From positions 1 to 22,922 of the forward strand of contig CABQWP010000032.1 in NCBI GenBank assembly GCA_902467875.1: a stretch of 22,922 nucleotides of DNA. The letters run 5' to 3'. The notes beneath the pieces were generated by a model. It ran no database searches, had not been told where the DNA came from, and saw nothing but the letters and a program-made list of their open reading frames with translations. Source of the stretch: an uncultured Collinsella sp. Lineage in GTDB: Bacteria; Actinomycetota; Coriobacteriia; Coriobacteriales; Coriobacteriaceae. The translations under genes and the position numbers were made by a program. Each line of letters opens with the position of its first letter. Position 1 is the first letter of the stretch. Of the stretch, positions 6,207 to 14,087 are shown piece by piece.

Positions 6207-6236
6207 TTGCTTAATCAAAATTAAGCAATTGCTTAA
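6207..6236. repeat. Three copies of TTGCTTAA in alternating orientation
   Basis: TTGCTTAA occurs at 6207-6214 and 6229-6236 and in reverse complement at 6221-6228. The last two form the perfect 16-base palindrome TTAAGCAATTGCTTAA; the first two form a nine-pair stem with loop CAAA. AT-rich symmetric sites like this may bind a dimeric regulator or a recombinase. They lie just beyond the tRNA terminator. Confidence 0.5.
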
Positions 6237-6237
6237 A

Positions 6238-6269
6238 ACAAAAAAGGTCAGGCACTAGGTGCCTGACCT
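6238..6269 (-). terminator. Intrinsic terminator after tRNA-Pro
   Basis: On the minus strand AGGTCAGGCAC pairs perfectly with GTGCCTGACCT around CTA (plus-strand arms 6245-6255 and 6259-6269) and is followed by a T-rich tract. It begins about ten bases after the 3' end of the tRNA gene and would also stop read-through from the coaBC operon. Confidence 0.92.
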
Positions 6270-6278
6270 GCAAACTTC

Positions 6279-6355
<77 letters not shown>

Positions 6356-6397
6356 AAGCTTTTGTCTGTTGCTCTGCTCTCGCTCACAACAGGGAGT

Positions 6398-6427
6398 ATA
6401 TTAACCCGAAACTTTATCCTTGTGCAA
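6398..6427 (-). promoter_or_regulatory. Promoter of tRNA-Pro
   Basis: TTGCAC (6422-6427) and TAATAT (6398-6403) are 18 bases apart on the minus strand, placing the transcript start about 35 bases before the mature tRNA. The -35 lies only eight bases after the coaBC stop, and no terminator separates them, so the tRNA may also receive read-through from the operon. Confidence 0.7.
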
Positions 6428-6435
6428 GAACTTTT

Positions 6436-7650
6436 TTAAATATTTTGAAGCAAGTCCAAAATTGTATCTGCGAGCTGGGGTTTTGTTAGTACGGGAAGTT
6501 CTTGCGTACCCGCTGTGCTCACGATCCAAGCCTTGTTGGTATCGGTTCCAAAGCCCGAATCGGCGCGCGAGACATCGTTGGCAACAATGGCATCGCAACC
6601 CTTGCGGGCGAGCTTTCGCTGGGCGTACTCCAGGACGTTATCGGTCTCGGCCGCAAAGCCGATCACGCGGCGATCGCCCTTTTGGCGTGAGAGCTCGGCC
6701 AAGATGTCAACGGTCTCGACGAGCTCGATTCGATCCAGGCGCTCGTGGGCCTTTTTGAGTTTATGGTCCGCCGGGGCCGCAGGCGTGTAGTCGGCGACGG
6801 CAGCGGCGCAAATGGCTGCATCGGCCATCTGGAAGGCGCTCAGCGCCGCCTGGAGCATTTCTGCGGCGGTCTGCACGCGCACGCACTCCACACCGCGGGG
6901 AACGTCGAGCGATGTCGGTCCCAGCACGAGCGTGACGGCGGCACCGCGGCGTGCGGCCTCCCCCGCCAGGGCGATACCCATCTTGCCCGATGAACGGTTG
7001 CCGATAAAACGCACGGGGTCGATCGGCTCGTGCGTAGAGCCGGCGGTGATCAAGATGCGCTTGTCAGCAAGGTCCTGAGGTACCGGGTTCAGCACCTCGC
7101 AGACGGCCTCGACGATGTCCTCGGGCTCGCTCATGCGTCCCGTGTCCACGTCACCGCAGGCAAGGTAGCCGCTACCGGGGCCGACCACGTGCACACCGCG
7201 CTCGCGCAGCGTGGCCATGTTTGTCTGCGTGGCAGGCGCCTTCCACATGCCATTGTTCATGGCCGGCGCGATCACGATGGGGCGCGGCGTGGCAAGCAGT
7301 GTGGTGGAGATGAGGTCGTCGGCGATGCCGTTGGCCATCTTGGCGATGATGTTGGCCGTCGCGGGCGCAACGACCACCACGTCGGGCTCCTGCGCCAGCG
7401 AGATATGGTGGATGGGGTCGGAGGGGTCGTCGAACAGACCCACAGCGACCGGCTCGTTGGTGAGCGCACGGAAGGTGAGCGGGCCCACAAACTCGGTGGC
7501 ATGCTCGCTCATAACGACCTTGACGCGGGCGCCGCGCTTTTGCAGCAGGCGCACGATATTGCACGACTTATAGGCGGCGATCCCGCCGGTAATGCCCAGC
7601 AGGATCGTTTTTCCCTCAAGTTGCATTGAATTGTTGGATGCCGCCGTCAT
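6436..7650 (-). CDS. coaBC: Bifunctional phosphopantothenoylcysteine synthetase/decarboxylase
   Basis: This enzyme joins cysteine to 4'-phosphopantothenate using CTP (CoaB) and decarboxylates the product with FMN (CoaC), two successive steps of coenzyme A synthesis in the cytoplasm. The 404 residues match the usual fused length. The CoaC half shows GITGGIAAYK (19-28), the catalytic His in HHISLA (about 82), APAMNNGMW (128-136) and the substrate-flap Cys165 in ACGDVDTGRM. The CoaB half begins near residue 197 with ITAGSTHEPIDPVRFIGNRS, then AAAVADY and the lysine-rich KLKK. The start at 7650 has AGGAAG upstream and lies two bases after the previous stop; a second ATG eight codons later lacks an SD. 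It is the last gene of the core run. Confidence 0.96.
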   Translation of the reverse strand: MTAASNNSMQLEGKTILLGITGGIAAYKSCNIVRLLQKRGARVKVVMSEHATEFVGPLTFRALTNEPVAVGLFDDPSDPIHHISLAQEPDVVVVAPATANIIAKMANGIADDLISTTLLATPRPIVIAPAMNNGMWKAPATQTNMATLRERGVHVVGPGSGYLACGDVDTGRMSEPEDIVEAVCEVLNPVPQDLADKRILITAGSTHEPIDPVRFIGNRSSGKMGIALAGEAARRGAAVTLVLGPTSLDVPRGVECVRVQTAAEMLQAALSAFQMADAAICAAAVADYTPAAPADHKLKKAHERLDRIELVETVDILAELSRQKGDRRVIGFAAETDNVLEYAQRKLARKGCDAIVANDVSRADSGFGTDTNKAWIVSTAGTQELPVLTKPQLADTILDLLQNI

Positions 7651-7652
7651 CG

Positions 7653-8372
7653 CTAGGCTTCCTTGCTCGGGAGCACCAGGAGGCGGTGGCAGTACGGGCA
7701 GTGCGTAATCTCGCTGCCGTCGTGGTTGAGGTCGCTCATGGACGATGCCTGCAGCGCGGTGTGGCAGACCGTGGGGATGTTGCCCTGGATGGTCTCGACG
7801 GCCAGGCCGCGGAACTGCTTGAGCAGACGCTCGTAGTCGGTGAGCACGTCGGCCGGCAGCGTAGCAGCAAGCGCGGTGCGCTCCTTGGTGGCGGAATCAA
7901 TCTGAGCCTGCAGGTCGGCGGCCTTAGCGCGCGCGGCCTTGGTATCGGCCTTCACGCCCTCCTCGAACTTGGCGATGATGGCCTGCGCGCGGGCCTCGCG
8001 GTCGAGCGCCTCCTTATGGGCGATGACGACATCCTTGCGGGTGTGCTCAATCTTGTCCAGACGCTTGGCCAGGGTGGTGAGTTCATTCTCCAGGTCCTGC
8101 ACCTCGCGGTAATCAGAACCGTCGACGTGACGCTTCTTGGCAGCCTCGATGGCGTTGTTGGTCTGGATCTCGGTGGTGTTGAGATCGTCGAGCTCAATGT
8201 CCAGATCCTTGCGCTGAGCGTAGAGCTTGGTCATCTCAGACTTGAGCTTCACATAGGTCTTGCGCTTGGAAGCGAGCTCCTTGAGCTCCGGCATATTGGC
8301 AAGTTCGCTCTTGTTGCGGGCGAGCTCCAAATCGATCTGTTGCAGCTTGAGTAGCGTAGCGCCGGCGCTCAT
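7653..8372 (-). CDS. Coiled-coil protein with a C-terminal zinc-ribbon-like end
   Basis: The product is 239 residues. The start at 8372 is chosen over an upstream in-frame ATG at 8408 because it overlaps the previous stop as ATGA and has GGAG seven bases before it. Residues about 5-190 are almost all charged helix with heptad character, forming a long hairpin coiled coil. The C-terminus ends in a ribbon of the zf-RING_7/DUF164 kind: VCHTAL (Cys203) and HCPYCHRLL (Cys225, Cys228). The family normally has two CxxC pairs; here the first cysteine of the first pair appears to be missing, leaving three Cys plus nearby His. Family members usually sit next to Nif3-like genes, as here. Their function is poorly known; a nucleic-acid or chaperone-like role is suggested. 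Confidence 0.88.
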   Translation of the reverse strand: MSAGATLLKLQQIDLELARNKSELANMPELKELASKRKTYVKLKSEMTKLYAQRKDLDIELDDLNTTEIQTNNAIEAAKKRHVDGSDYREVQDLENELTTLAKRLDKIEHTRKDVVIAHKEALDREARAQAIIAKFEEGVKADTKAARAKAADLQAQIDSATKERTALAATLPADVLTDYERLLKQFRGLAVETIQGNIPTVCHTALQASSMSDLNHDGSEITHCPYCHRLLVLPSKEA

Positions 8373-9178
8373 AAGTTCTCTCCTTTTGTCACAGTCCACC
8401 ATTGGCAAGGGTTCAGTATTTTAATCGCATGACGGGGGCCGACCCCGGCGTCAACTGCAGAGTTCATCAATATATCAACGAACGGCTCCTCGGAGCGGTC
8501 GTGGCCGAGCAAGATCACCGGCAGCCCGCGCAAGGCAAGATCCTGGGCCACGTGGTAGCCGGCCTCACCGGTCACGATGACATCTGCGCCCGCGGTGATG
8601 GCAAGCTCACCAAAATCGCCGAGGGAGCCGCCCAGAATGGTGACGGTGCGGCACGGGTGATCGGCTTCGCCCCATACGCGCGGATCGCTGTCATAGGCCG
8701 TGGCGGCACGGTTGGCGAGTTCGCGTAGGTTGCAGGCGTCATGAAGGGTCGCGAGTGCGCCCAGACCGGTGAGCTCGGGCTCGTTCATATGCTCCAGTGA
8801 GCTCATGGGCTCAGCGCCCAGTAACTCACTCAGGCGAACGCGCGCTTCGTGCGAGCGGTCTAGGTTGGTGTGAAGCGAGATGATGCTCACACCGCAACGA
8901 GCTGCCTCGTACAGCGCAGCGCTGCACTGGGGACGCGCGGAATCGGCCGGGCAAAAGGCCTCGGGAGCCTTGATATAGATGGGATGATGCGTCAGCAGCA
9001 CGTTGGCGCCGGCTTCTTGGGCGCGGCGAACATTAGCCTCGGTCGCATCGAGTGCGCAGGCAACGCCGGTGATCTCCGCGGCCGGATCGCCAACGGAGAG
9101 TCCTACGTGATCCCAGCCCTCGGCGTCCGCCTTGGGATAGCGCGCAAGCAGGGCGCGCTCGAGTTCGGCGACGATCAT
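8369..9178 (-). CDS. Nif3-like dinuclear metal-centre protein (YqfO/YbgI family)
   Basis: The 269 residues match the short form of the Nif3 family, hexameric cytoplasmic proteins with a two-metal centre. Conserved blocks are visible: EGWDHVGLSVG (20-30, usually WDNVGL), LLTHHPIYI (His64 and His65 as metal ligands), SLHTNLD (His103, Asp107) and, towards the end, GEAGYH and LGHDRSEEP, which supply the remaining ligands. The molecular function is not settled; GTP cyclohydrolase-like hydrolysis and metal handling have been proposed for members. Both gene ends overlap neighbours by ATGA, so it is translationally coupled to the cysteine desulfurase before it and the zinc-ribbon protein after it, which suggests joint control with Fe-S or metal metabolism. 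Confidence 0.93.
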   Translation of the reverse strand: MIVAELERALLARYPKADAEGWDHVGLSVGDPAAEITGVACALDATEANVRRAQEAGANVLLTHHPIYIKAPEAFCPADSARPQCSAALYEAARCGVSIISLHTNLDRSHEARVRLSELLGAEPMSSLEHMNEPELTGLGALATLHDACNLRELANRAATAYDSDPRVWGEADHPCRTVTILGGSLGDFGELAITAGADVIVTGEAGYHVAQDLALRGLPVILLGHDRSEEPFVDILMNSAVDAGVGPRHAIKILNPCQWWTVTKGENL

Positions 9179-10353
9179 GCGGCGCCTACGATCGAGAGCA
9201 GCGTCTGGGCAAACTCGTCCAGATCGTCGGGATTCACGCGGTCATCAAAGGAAATGCGCAGTGCGCCCAATGCCTGCTCGCGACCGATGCCCATCGCGCT
9301 TAAAACATGGCTCGGGTCCATGCTGCCGCTCGAGCACGCCGATCCTGCCGATACCTCAAAGCCGGCGGCGTCGAGCTTGACGATGAGCTCCTCGGAGTCC
9401 ATGCCGTCAATGTAGATCGAAACCATACCCGGCAGACGATCGGCCTTCGTGTAGTCGCCCATCGTGGCGTGAATGCGCAGGTGGGCCGTAAGCGTGGCGT
9501 AGAGCTTGTCGGAAAGGGTTTGCAGCGTCGCACGCTCCTGGGCCACATGGGGCGCCAGCGTGCGGGCGGCAGCGGCAAAGGCCAGCTGCGTGCGCAGGTC
9601 CTGCGTGCCGGCACGACGACCGGCCTCCTGTCCGCCGCCAAAGATGCGCGGGCGCAGCGGCGTGCGGTTCTTAAGGTAGAGCGCGCCGGATGCCACGGGG
9701 CCACCGATCTTGTGCGCGGCAACGGTCATGGCGTCAACTCCCAGCTCGGTGACATCGAGCGGAATATGCAGATACCCCTGGATGGCATCGGTGTGGATCA
9801 GGGCGCCGGCGGCGTGTGCGGCAGCGGCAAGCTCCCGGATGGGCTGCACCACGCCGGTCTCGTTGTTGGCAACCATAATGCTCACGAGCGCCACGTCGTC
9901 GCCTAGCAGCTCGACAAGCGCGGCAGGCTCAATGTAGCCCATGCGGCAGGGCTGCACCAGGTCGACGGTAAATCCGGCGGCACGCAGCAGCGGCAGGTTG
10001 TCCAGAATCGAATCGTGCTCGATGGCCGAAACGATTACACGATCGCGCTTGCGATCGCGCTGACGAGCGCCCTCGGCAAGACCGAGCAGCGCCAGCTGGT
10101 TGGCTTCGGTGCCGCCGTTGGTCAGGACAATCTCGGACGGGCGGACGCGCGCGCCAAAGCTGCGGGCAATCTCGCGACGTGCAACCTCCAGACGCGCGGC
10201 GGCTTTGCGGCCAAGCGAGTGTAGCGAGTTGGGGTTGACGCCGGCAAGCTCGCTGTCGTCGTACTCGCGCTGCGCAAGGAGCGCCTCGGCGCGCATGGGC
10301 GTCGAGGCGGCATAGTCAAGATTAACGGGTATGCGGTTTTGACCTGCGGTCAT
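9175..10353 (-). CDS. Cysteine desulfurase (NifS/IscS family, PLP-dependent)
   Basis: This enzyme converts cysteine to alanine and passes the sulfur, as a persulfide, to Fe-S cluster assembly or tRNA thiolation. The 392 residues fit the family. Seen are LDYAASTPM (12-20), NGGTEANQLAL with the PLP phosphate site, His113 in SAIEHDS stacking on PLP, HTDAIQ with the PLP aspartate, Lys215 in VAAHKIGGP as the Schiff-base lysine, and Cys340 in SAGSACSSG as the persulfide cysteine. The GT.N segment reads GTQDL. SD AGGAGG lies inside the end of rpe. No scaffold gene (iscU/sufU) is adjacent, so the sulfur acceptor is not defined; a tRNA-thiolation or general IscS role is equally possible. Confidence 0.95.
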   Translation of the reverse strand: MTAGQNRIPVNLDYAASTPMRAEALLAQREYDDSELAGVNPNSLHSLGRKAAARLEVARREIARSFGARVRPSEIVLTNGGTEANQLALLGLAEGARQRDRKRDRVIVSAIEHDSILDNLPLLRAAGFTVDLVQPCRMGYIEPAALVELLGDDVALVSIMVANNETGVVQPIRELAAAAHAAGALIHTDAIQGYLHIPLDVTELGVDAMTVAAHKIGGPVASGALYLKNRTPLRPRIFGGGQEAGRRAGTQDLRTQLAFAAAARTLAPHVAQERATLQTLSDKLYATLTAHLRIHATMGDYTKADRLPGMVSIYIDGMDSEELIVKLDAAGFEVSAGSACSSGSMDPSHVLSAMGIGREQALGALRISFDDRVNPDDLDEFAQTLLSIVGAA

Positions 10354-10359
10354 AAGGGT

Positions 10360-11031
10360 TTATGCCTCCTGTGCGGCCTCGTTGCCCAGCTTCTGCAGCA
10401 GCGCAACCTCGGCAGCGGGATCTTGGGACTTAAATACGGCGGAGCCGGCCACCAGGACATCGGCACCGGCCTTGACGACCTCGGCGATGTTTTTGGAAGA
10501 GATGCCGCCGTCGACCTCGATCATGGGCGACACGCCGTGGCGCTCGCACATGGCTTTGAGCTCGTGGAGCTTGGCGATGGTGCCCGGGATAAAGCTCTGG
10601 CCGCCAAAGCCGGGGTTCACGCTCATCAGCAGCACCATATCGACGACGTTGATGATGCTCTCGAGCACGCACACGGGGGTGGCGGGGTTGAGCACCACAC
10701 CGGCCTTGACGCCGCGCTGCTGAAGATGCGTGAGCGTGCGGTGCAGGTGCGTGGAGGCCTCATAGTGCACGGTGATCATGTCGGCACCGGCGTCGGCGTA
10801 CCAATCGACCGTCTCGTCGGGGTTCGATACCATCAGGTGCGCGTCGACCGGCACGTCGGTGGAGCGCTTGACGGCCTTGAGGATGTCAACGCCAAAGGTG
10901 AGGTTGCCGGTAAAATGACCGTCCATAACGTCAAAGTGCACGTAATCGGCGCCGGCGATCTTGTCGAGCTCGCCCTTGAGGTTGGCCATGTCGGCCGAAA
11001 GGACGGACGGAGCGATTTTGATGGAACCCAT
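10360..11031 (-). CDS. rpe: Ribulose-phosphate 3-epimerase
   Basis: This enzyme interconverts D-ribulose 5-phosphate and D-xylulose 5-phosphate in the pentose phosphate pathway. The 223 residues form the usual TIM barrel with all signature blocks: IAPSVLSAD near the N-terminus, VHFDVMDGHF (metal-binding His and Asp), DAHLMV, the flexible phosphate loop MSVNPGFGGQSFIP, and IEVDGGIS with the second catalytic Asp. It starts 18 bases after the gpsA stop behind a weak SD (GAAAGG) and ends six bases before the desulfurase gene, so translation probably depends on coupling within the operon. Assignment is firm. Confidence 0.96.
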   Translation of the reverse strand: MGSIKIAPSVLSADMANLKGELDKIAGADYVHFDVMDGHFTGNLTFGVDILKAVKRSTDVPVDAHLMVSNPDETVDWYADAGADMITVHYEASTHLHRTLTHLQQRGVKAGVVLNPATPVCVLESIINVVDMVLLMSVNPGFGGQSFIPGTIAKLHELKAMCERHGVSPMIEVDGGISSKNIAEVVKAGADVLVAGSAVFKSQDPAAEVALLQKLGNEAAQEA

Positions 11032-11049
11032 GGTAGTAGCCTTTCTGCG

Positions 11050-12057
11050 CTAGTCGTTGAGTCCGTAGAACTCTTGAGAGGGGACGCGGTCGGTAAGAAT
11101 CTCGAGCGCCCTATCCAAAGTAACACCGTTGTAGAGCGTTTGCTCCACGGCAAAGGTGAGCGGAATGTCTACGCCCAGTGAACGGGCAAGCTCGCTGACG
11201 CTGCGGGCCGCGACGGCGCCCTCAACCACCATATGCGTGCGCGTCTGATACTCGTCGAGCGACACGCCGTGGGCAAACTCGTAGCCAAAGGTGCGGTTGC
11301 GCGAGTGCTCCGAGGTGCAGGTGGCAATGAGGTCGCCCATGCCGGCAAGTCCCATGCAGGTCATAGCTTGACCGCCGCGGGCATGCACCAGACGGCTAAT
11401 CTCGGCCAGGCCGCGCGTCATGATGAGGGCGAGCGTGTTGTCGCCGGCACCGGTGCCGGCGGAGATGCCGCACACGATGGCGATGACGTTTTTCATAGCG
11501 CCGCAAACCTCGACACCGGTCATGTCTTGCGACAGATAGATGCGGAAGGCTGTGGATAGGAGCAGGTCCTTAAAGGTCTCCCCTATCTGCGGATCTTTGC
11601 TGGCGATGACGGCGGCAGAAAGTCCACCGCGGCAGATCTCCTCGGCATGGTTGGGGCCCGAGAGCGCCGCTACGCGCGTCTCGTTGCCAATCTCGCGGGC
11701 GATGACCTCGCTCATGAGCAGGCCGGATTCGGGCTCAATACCCTTGGTGAGGCAAAGCACCGGGGTATCGGCGGCGATAAAGGGCGCGGCCTGGTGGCAC
11801 ACGCTGCGAAGGTGCGTCGAAGGAACGGCGAAGATGATGGCCTCGGCGCCGTCGATCGCCTGGGTCAGATCCGTCGTGGCAACGACGTTGCCGGGCAGCT
11901 CGTAGCCCACAAGGTAGCGGGGGTTGCGGTGTTCGCCATTGATGCCGGCGGCCGTCTGCTCGCTGTGGGCCCACATGGTCACGCGCTCGGCTCGCGCGGC
12001 GGCGAGGCCGGCGACGGCGGTTCCCCAGGAGCCGGAGCCAATCAGCGCAACATTCAT
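11050..12057 (-). CDS. gpsA: Glycerol-3-phosphate dehydrogenase [NAD(P)+]
   Basis: GpsA reduces dihydroxyacetone phosphate to sn-glycerol 3-phosphate, the backbone of phospholipids. The 335 residues have the expected two-domain layout: a Rossmann fold beginning with ALIGSGSWGTA (GxGxxG), LTKGIEPESG, LSGPNHAEEI, then the helical catalytic domain with VCGAMKNVIAI (catalytic Lys) and GAGDNTLALIMTRGL. SD TAGGAGAG precedes the ATG at 12057. It lies nine bases after plsY, whose enzyme acylates the product of GpsA, so the first two committed steps of membrane lipid synthesis are made from adjacent genes. Confidence 0.96.
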   Translation of the reverse strand: MNVALIGSGSWGTAVAGLAAARAERVTMWAHSEQTAAGINGEHRNPRYLVGYELPGNVVATTDLTQAIDGAEAIIFAVPSTHLRSVCHQAAPFIAADTPVLCLTKGIEPESGLLMSEVIAREIGNETRVAALSGPNHAEEICRGGLSAAVIASKDPQIGETFKDLLLSTAFRIYLSQDMTGVEVCGAMKNVIAIVCGISAGTGAGDNTLALIMTRGLAEISRLVHARGGQAMTCMGLAGMGDLIATCTSEHSRNRTFGYEFAHGVSLDEYQTRTHMVVEGAVAARSVSELARSLGVDIPLTFAVEQTLYNGVTLDRALEILTDRVPSQEFYGLND

Positions 12058-12066
12058 GACTCTCTC

Positions 12067-12750
12067 CTACTTATCGTCGGGCTCGGTGACGCGCTTGGTA
12101 AACGAGAGCTTGGACTCCTTACCGGTCATGAGCTTTTTGATGTTCGCACGATGGGCCCACACCACGGTGATGCCGATCATCGCCATGCAAAACTTAAGTC
12201 CCAGGCTGCTGTACGGAAAGACCGCGCAGGCAGCGATGGGAAGACCGATGGCAGCGGCAAGCGAGCCCACCGACACAAACTTGGTGATGGCGACGGCCAC
12301 GATAAACATGCCCAGCAGCGACAGGCCAATAGGCCAGTACCAGGCGAGGATGACACCCAGACCAACTGCGATACCCTTGCCGCCATGGAAGTTGAGGTAG
12401 GGCGAGAAGATGTGGCCCCATACGGCTGCCAGACAAATGACGCCGAGCATCCAGTCGCCGGGGGCTCCGGGCGCCATGATGTTCGGCGGAAATCCATAGC
12501 CCACGCTCGCGATGAGCGGACGGGCGATGACAACGCAGATGGCGCCCTTAAGGCAGTCGAGCAGCAGCGTGAGCGCGGCCACCTTGGGGCCGGCCACACG
12601 CAGGGCGTTGGTGGTGCCGATGTTACCGGAGCCCGCCTTGCGGATGTCCGTGTGGTTGAACACGCGGCCCAGAATCAGGCCAAACGGAATCGCCCCGATA
12701 AAGAACGAGACCACGGCGCAGATGGCGGTCAGCAGAATCGGATTATGCAT
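12067..12750 (-). CDS. plsY: Acyl-phosphate:glycerol-3-phosphate acyltransferase
   Basis: PlsY transfers an acyl group from acyl phosphate to glycerol 3-phosphate at the inner membrane. From the ATG at 12750 the protein has 227 residues, close to the family's usual length. It shows the conserved cytoplasmic loops: KAGSGNIGTTNALR (glycerol-phosphate site), FHGGKGIAVGLG and, near the C-terminus, WAHRANIKKL, between several hydrophobic helices. An upstream in-frame ATG at 12798 would add 16 basic residues but has no matching SD and lies well inside der. The chosen ATG has AAGGAG seven bases upstream and overlaps the der stop by eight bases. The partner plsX is not in view. Confidence 0.95.
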   Translation of the reverse strand: MHNPILLTAICAVVSFFIGAIPFGLILGRVFNHTDIRKAGSGNIGTTNALRVAGPKVAALTLLLDCLKGAICVVIARPLIASVGYGFPPNIMAPGAPGDWMLGVICLAAVWGHIFSPYLNFHGGKGIAVGLGVILAWYWPIGLSLLGMFIVAVAITKFVSVGSLAAAIGLPIAACAVFPYSSLGLKFCMAMIGITVVWAHRANIKKLMTGKESKLSFTKRVTEPDDK

Positions 12751-14077
12751 CCTTTTGCTCCTTCTTCCTAAAGAAGAGTCTAATGGGCGTGCCGGCAAAA
12801 TCGAAGGTCGAGCGCATGCGGTTCTCGATGTAGCGCTGATAGGTGTCGTTGACCAGATCGCTGTGGTTGACGAAGAACGTGAACGTCGGCGGGTTGACGC
12901 CCGTCTGGGTCACGTAGTGCATGCGCAGGCGGCGCTTGCCGTCCACCACGGTATGACCGAACTCGCGCAGATCGGTGAGGAACGTGTTGAGGCGCGAGGT
13001 GCTGATCTTTTGCGAGCGCGTCTTTTCGGCGGCGTCGACCATCGCCCAGATCTTCTCGACGCTGCGGCCAGTGAGGGCAGAGATGCGCAGGTACTGGGCC
13101 CAGGGAGCCATGACGCCCAGACGGCGGTCGATGGTCTCCATGCAGGCCTCGCGCTTACGGTCATCGTCGAGCAGATCCCACTTGTTGAGCAGCACAACGA
13201 TGGCGCAGCCGCGCTCGATGGCAAGACCCATGACCTTCTGGTCCTGCTCGGTAACGCCCACGGAGGCGTCGACGACGAGCAGCGCCACGTCGGCGCGGTC
13301 GATGGCGCGCAGGCCGCGAACCATGGAGTAGTACTCGATGTTCTCGTACACGGTGCTCTTCTTGCGAATGCCCGCGGTGTCGACCATGCGGTAGTGCTTG
13401 CCGTTGCGCTCGACGACCGTGTCGATGGCGTCGCGCGTGGTGCCGGCAATGTTGGACACGATAGAGCGGTCGGCGCCCAGGATGCGGTTGAACAGCGACG
13501 ACTTACCGGCGTTGGGACGGCCGATGATGGCGACGTTCAGCGCGTCGGGGAACTCATCGGCGACCTCGTCCTCTTCCTCCGGAAGCAGGGCCACGATGTC
13601 ATCGAGCAGGTCGCCCGTGCCGTGGCCATGCAGGGCCGAGAGCGGCGTGGGCTCGCCGATGCCGAGCGAATAGAACTCCCAGATGCTGTCGTTTTCGCGA
13701 TCGGGGTTGTCGAGCTTGTTCACCAGCAGAAAGACCGGCTTGTCGCAGCGCTTGAGCATGCGGGCGACCGACTCGTCCTCCTCGGTGACGCCGGTGCGGC
13801 CGTCGACCACAAACAGGATGACGGCGGCTTCCTCGGCGGCGGCGAGCGCCTGGTCGCGGATGGACGTGGCAAACATGTCGTCGCTCTTGAGCGGCTCGAT
13901 ACCGCCCGTGTCGACGATGGTGAACTCACGACCGTTCCAATCGGCCGTGTGATACGAGCGGTCGCGCGTGACGCCGCGGGACTCGTGGACGATGGCGTCC
14001 GAGGTCTGGGCCAGGCGGTTAACGAGCGTGGACTTGCCCACGTTGGGGCGTCCGACGACGGCGACGATAGGTTTCAT
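12743..14077 (-). CDS. der: Ribosome-assembly GTPase Der (EngA)
   Basis: Der is an essential GTPase with two G domains that acts in maturation of the 50S subunit. From the ATG at 14077 (SD AAAGGAG) it has 444 residues, the usual length; the open frame runs 57 codons further upstream, but that part overlaps the preceding gene and is not Der-like. Motifs: P-loop GRPNVGKST at 9-17, DTGG and NKLD in domain one; GRPNAGKSS, DTAG and NKWD in domain two; then a KH-like C-terminal domain with the typical ending NPPTFTFFVN...IRLFFR. It follows the DUF512 gene by ten bases and overlaps plsY. Confidence 0.97.
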   Translation of the reverse strand: MKPIVAVVGRPNVGKSTLVNRLAQTSDAIVHESRGVTRDRSYHTADWNGREFTIVDTGGIEPLKSDDMFATSIRDQALAAAEEAAVILFVVDGRTGVTEEDESVARMLKRCDKPVFLLVNKLDNPDRENDSIWEFYSLGIGEPTPLSALHGHGTGDLLDDIVALLPEEEDEVADEFPDALNVAIIGRPNAGKSSLFNRILGADRSIVSNIAGTTRDAIDTVVERNGKHYRMVDTAGIRKKSTVYENIEYYSMVRGLRAIDRADVALLVVDASVGVTEQDQKVMGLAIERGCAIVVLLNKWDLLDDDRKREACMETIDRRLGVMAPWAQYLRISALTGRSVEKIWAMVDAAEKTRSQKISTSRLNTFLTDLREFGHTVVDGKRRLRMHYVTQTGVNPPTFTFFVNHSDLVNDTYQRYIENRMRSTFDFAGTPIRLFFRKKEQKDA

Positions 14078-14087
14078 CTGCTCTCCT

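Noticed and set aside
1..6278. Integrase, transposase or plasmid gene for a mobile element
   Set aside because: None is visible in any frame; the island idea rests only on tRNA orientation, composition and gene decay.
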